Assembly (NCBI GenBank): GCA_046726435.1
Contig: JBKPAM010000184.1
Span: 1-21,591 of the forward strand
Length of the DNA stretch: 21,591 nucleotides
Reading direction: 5' to 3'
From: AC-32 sp046726435
GTDB lineage: Bacteria > Actinomycetota > Thermoleophilia > Gaiellales > Gaiellaceae
Positions 19,882 to 21,591 of the stretch are shown piece after piece. Position numbers and translations under genes: made by a program. Under the pieces are notes generated by a model. That model saw only the letters and a program-made list of their open reading frames with translations. It did no database searches and was not told the DNA's origin. The stretch's first letter is position 1. Each line of letters begins with the position of its first letter.

Positions 19882-21111
19882 GTGAGCGTGTTCGTGGCCA
19901 TCTTCGGCCTGGCCTTTCTGATCCTCATCCACGAGGCCGGCCACTTCTACACCGCGCGCGCGGTGGGGATGCGGCCGCGGCGCTTCTACATCGGCTTCCC
20001 GCCCGCGCTGTTCAAGTGGACGCGAAACGGCATCGAGTACGGCCTCGGCGTGATCCCGCTCGGTGGCTACGTGAAGATCCCCGGGATGCACAGGCCGGCA
20101 CCGTCCGACCTCGACGTGCACTTCGGCCCCGCCCTGTACGAGTCACCCGGCCTCCTGCCGCAGATCGAGCGCATCAAGCGCCTGATCGCCCAGGGGGCGT
20201 TCGAGGAGGCGCGCCCCGAGCTCGAGGCGCTCGAGCGGTCCGTGAACGAGGCCAGGCTCTCGCCGAAGGCACGCAACGCCGCCGAGCGCGGGCTGAGCGA
20301 GCTCACCGACGGCGTCGGCCAGGACGCCTACTGGCGGCAGCGGACGTGGAAGCGCATTGCCGTCATCGCGGCCGGGCCGGGGACGAATCTCCTGTTCGCG
20401 GTCGCGCTGCTGACGGCGGTCTACGTGCTCGGCATCCCCTCCGACGCCTCGCGCAAGGTCGCCGACGTGATCCCGGGCTCGCCTGCCGCGGCCTCGGGGC
20501 TCCACGCGGGCGACGTCATCATCGGCGTCAACCACGTGGCGGCCAACGACTTCAGCGAGGTGCGCGACGCGATTCACAACAGCAAGGGCAAGCCGCTCAT
20601 GCTCTCCGTCCTTCGCCACGGCCTCTACGTGGAGCTGAAGTCGGTACGGCCCCAGCACTCGAATGGCGTCTACACGCTCGGCTTCCATCCCTCGGCGATC
20701 CGCTACACCCACTACAACCCGGTCCATGCCACGGGGCTCGCTCTGCAGGACACGTGGCTCGTCACGAAGGCGATGGGGACGTGGCTCGGGCACATCGCCA
20801 GCGGCTCGGGAAGGAAGGACGTCTCCACGCCGGTCGGGATCGTGCAGCAATCGAGCAAGGCGGTCCAGCTCGGCTATCGCGAGTACCTCCAGGTGCTCGC
20901 GATCATCAGCCTCTCGCTCGCTCTGCTGAACCTGCTGCCGCTGCTGCCGCTCGACGGCGGTCACATCGCGTTCTCGATCGTCGAGGGCGTGCGCGGGCGC
21001 GCGGTCGGCCGTGCCGTCTACGAGCGCGTCTCGGCGGTGGGAATCGCACTCGTTTTGCTGCTCTTCTTTGTGGGCCTTTCCAATGACATCGGGAACATCC
21101 GAGGCGGATGA
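19882..21111 (+). CDS. rseP: Site-2 membrane metalloprotease RseP (M50 family)
   Basis: A 409-residue M50 protease. Zinc site HEAGH at 17-21 in the first membrane helix, 'GVIPLGGYVKIPGM' (55-69), one PDZ domain (about 192-255, 'VIPGSPAAASGLHAGDVI'), the second catalytic motif 'NLLPLLPLDGGH' (350-361), and a last membrane helix near 385-400. Between 'IPGM' and 'WKRIAVIAAGPGTN' there is an unusual ~80-residue, mostly helical insertion (about 72-152) instead of the usual ~30-residue link. GTG 19882 is chosen since it directly precedes the first helix and has GGAG 8 bases upstream. The 82 bases after ispC hold nothing else clear. RseP cleaves anti-sigma factors or signal peptide remnants in the membrane. 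Its last 27 bases are duplicated downstream. Confidence 0.93.
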   Translation: MSVFVAIFGLAFLILIHEAGHFYTARAVGMRPRRFYIGFPPALFKWTRNGIEYGLGVIPLGGYVKIPGMHRPAPSDLDVHFGPALYESPGLLPQIERIKRLIAQGAFEEARPELEALERSVNEARLSPKARNAAERGLSELTDGVGQDAYWRQRTWKRIAVIAAGPGTNLLFAVALLTAVYVLGIPSDASRKVADVIPGSPAAASGLHAGDVIIGVNHVAANDFSEVRDAIHNSKGKPLMLSVLRHGLYVELKSVRPQHSNGVYTLGFHPSAIRYTHYNPVHATGLALQDTWLVTKAMGTWLGHIASGSGRKDVSTPVGIVQQSSKAVQLGYREYLQVLAIISLSLALLNLLPLLPLDGGHIAFSIVEGVRGRAVGRAVYERVSAVGIALVLLLFFVGLSNDIGNIRGG

Positions 21112-21326
21112 ATCGGTGCCATGGGGGTGCGTCAGACGCGCCCGCGGGCTAAGCCCGCAGGCGCTCTCGCTCGGCATCGCAAGCGATGCCGAGGGACATC
21201 GGGAACATCCGAGGCGGATGAATCGGTGCCATCGGGTGCGTCAGACGCGCCCGCGGGCTAAGCCCGCAGGCGCTCTCGCTCGGCATCGCAAGCGATGCCG
21301 AGGGACATAGGAAACATTCGCGGGGG
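21085..21326 (+). repeat. ~110-bp tandem duplication including the rseP 3' end, with hairpins
   Basis: Copy 1 (21085-21194, 110 bp) and copy 2 (21195-21303, 109 bp) are identical except GGGGG versus CGGG near 21123/21233. A degenerate partial third copy starts at 21304 (18 of 23 bases match). Copy 1 begins within rseP: its first 27 bases encode the last eight residues and stop. Each unit contains GCGTC-a-GACGC, GCGGGC-TAA-GCCCGC (21144-21158) and a long hairpin, CTCGGCATCGC pairing with GCGATGCCGAG (21170-21193; second copy 21279-21302). These hairpins may end rseP transcription, though no T-run follows. There is no other gene in 21112-21339. Confidence 0.9.
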
Positions 21327-21327
21327 C

Positions 21328-21333
21328 TAGACT
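21328..21333 (+). promoter_or_regulatory. -10 box placed for leaderless transcription of ispG
   Basis: TAGACT ends exactly 6 bases before the GTG at 21340, placing the expected start of transcription on the G of the start codon. It lies right after the degenerate third repeat copy. GGGACA (21302-21307) is a possible poor -35 but at 20-base spacing. Confidence 0.55.
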
Positions 21334-21339
21334 CAGCGC

Positions 21340-21591
21340 GTGCCCAGCGAGCGCGCAATCTCCGTAGGCGGGGTTCAGATCGGCGGCGGGGCGCCCGTCG
21401 TCGTGCAGTCGATGACGCTCACGAAGACGCACGACGTGGAGGCGACCACTGCACAGATCGCTTCCCTCGCGTCCGCCGGCTGCGAGGTCGTCCGCGTGGC
21501 CGTGCCCAAGGGCGAGGACGCCGACGCGCTGCCGAAGATCGTCCGTCTCTCGCCGATCCCCGTGATCGCCGACATCCACTTCAACGCGAGC
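21340..21591 (+). CDS. ispG: 4-hydroxy-3-methylbut-2-enyl diphosphate synthase, 5' part only
   Basis: 84 codons are visible before the window ends, all open. The translation from GTG begins VPSERAISVGGVQIGG, then 'APVVVQSMTLTKTHDVEATTAQI' (IspG/GcpE opening, where many have 'VQSMTNTDT.D...T..QI'), 'AGCEVVRVAVPKGEDADAL' and 'IPVIADIHFN'. These are the first strands of the N-terminal TIM-barrel; the C-terminal 4Fe-4S cysteines are beyond the edge. IspG makes HMBDP in the MEP pathway. The start is supported by the -10 box six bases upstream and the lack of any earlier in-frame start near the conserved region. Confidence 0.9.
   Translation, partial: MPSERAISVGGVQIGGGAPVVVQSMTLTKTHDVEATTAQIASLASAGCEVVRVAVPKGEDADALPKIVRLSPIPVIADIHFNAS

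Noticed and set aside
21085..21326. CRISPR array
   Set aside because: There are only two full units, the whole unit is repeated with no variable spacers, and the repeat contains part of a gene.

Overview
The window is about 21.6 kb of very GC-rich, densely packed bacterial DNA. Nearly every base is coding, GTG and TTG starts are frequent, and many genes overlap by 1-4 bases. The gene content (SepF/YggT/DivIVA division cluster, Asp-type MurA, acid-tailed ribosomal protein S2) and the TANNNT boxes placed a few bases before start codons suggest a deep-branching actinobacterium, plausibly of the Thermoleophilia/Gaiellales type. The lineage is an inference. There are no tRNA or rRNA genes, phage genes, transposases or CRISPR array.

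Layout. (1) 1-3071 is a small accessory stretch: a flavin split-barrel protein (cut by the window edge) and a helical protein of unknown function on the minus strand; divergently an endonuclease/exonuclease/phosphatase-fold protein coupled to a class V aminotransferase-like PLP enzyme; and an HD-domain hydrolase on the minus strand. (2) 3098-5345 is a tight three-gene operon: murA (active-site Asp instead of Cys), a HisB-fold protein that has lost its metal-binding motifs, and ridA. (3) 5539-9384 holds a DHH-CBS-CBS-tRNA nucleotidyltransferase fusion coupled to pgeF and yggS. (4) 9426-13137 holds sepF, yggT, a DivIVA-domain gene, yggU (DUF167), a TraR/DksA zinc-finger protein, lspA and rluD. 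(5) 13107-13988 is a minus-strand GGDEF diguanylate cyclase between the two large plus-strand clusters. (6) 14125 to the end is the rpsB-tsf-pyrH-frr-uppS-cdsA-ispC-rseP-ispG cluster, joining translation, UMP synthesis, undecaprenyl and phospholipid precursor supply, the MEP isoprenoid pathway and intramembrane proteolysis. ispG is cut by the window edge.

How the genes fit together. Most of the window serves envelope growth and division. MurA starts peptidoglycan precursor synthesis. IspC and IspG supply isoprenoid units, UppS makes the undecaprenyl carrier and CdsA makes CDP-diacylglycerol. SepF, YggT and the DivIVA-domain protein organise septum and pole. PgeF edits muropeptide precursors, and LspA and RseP are membrane proteases.

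The least ordinary signals are: the metal-ligand-less HisB homologue between murA and ridA; a nearly perfect ~110-bp tandem duplication that carries the 3' end of rseP plus strong hairpins just before ispG; a two-hairpin palindromic element present after both sepF and the DivIVA gene; a second case of a gene 3' end being copied downstream (DivIVA gene); and a recurring TANNNT box 6-11 bases before start codons, suggesting leaderless or near-leaderless transcription.
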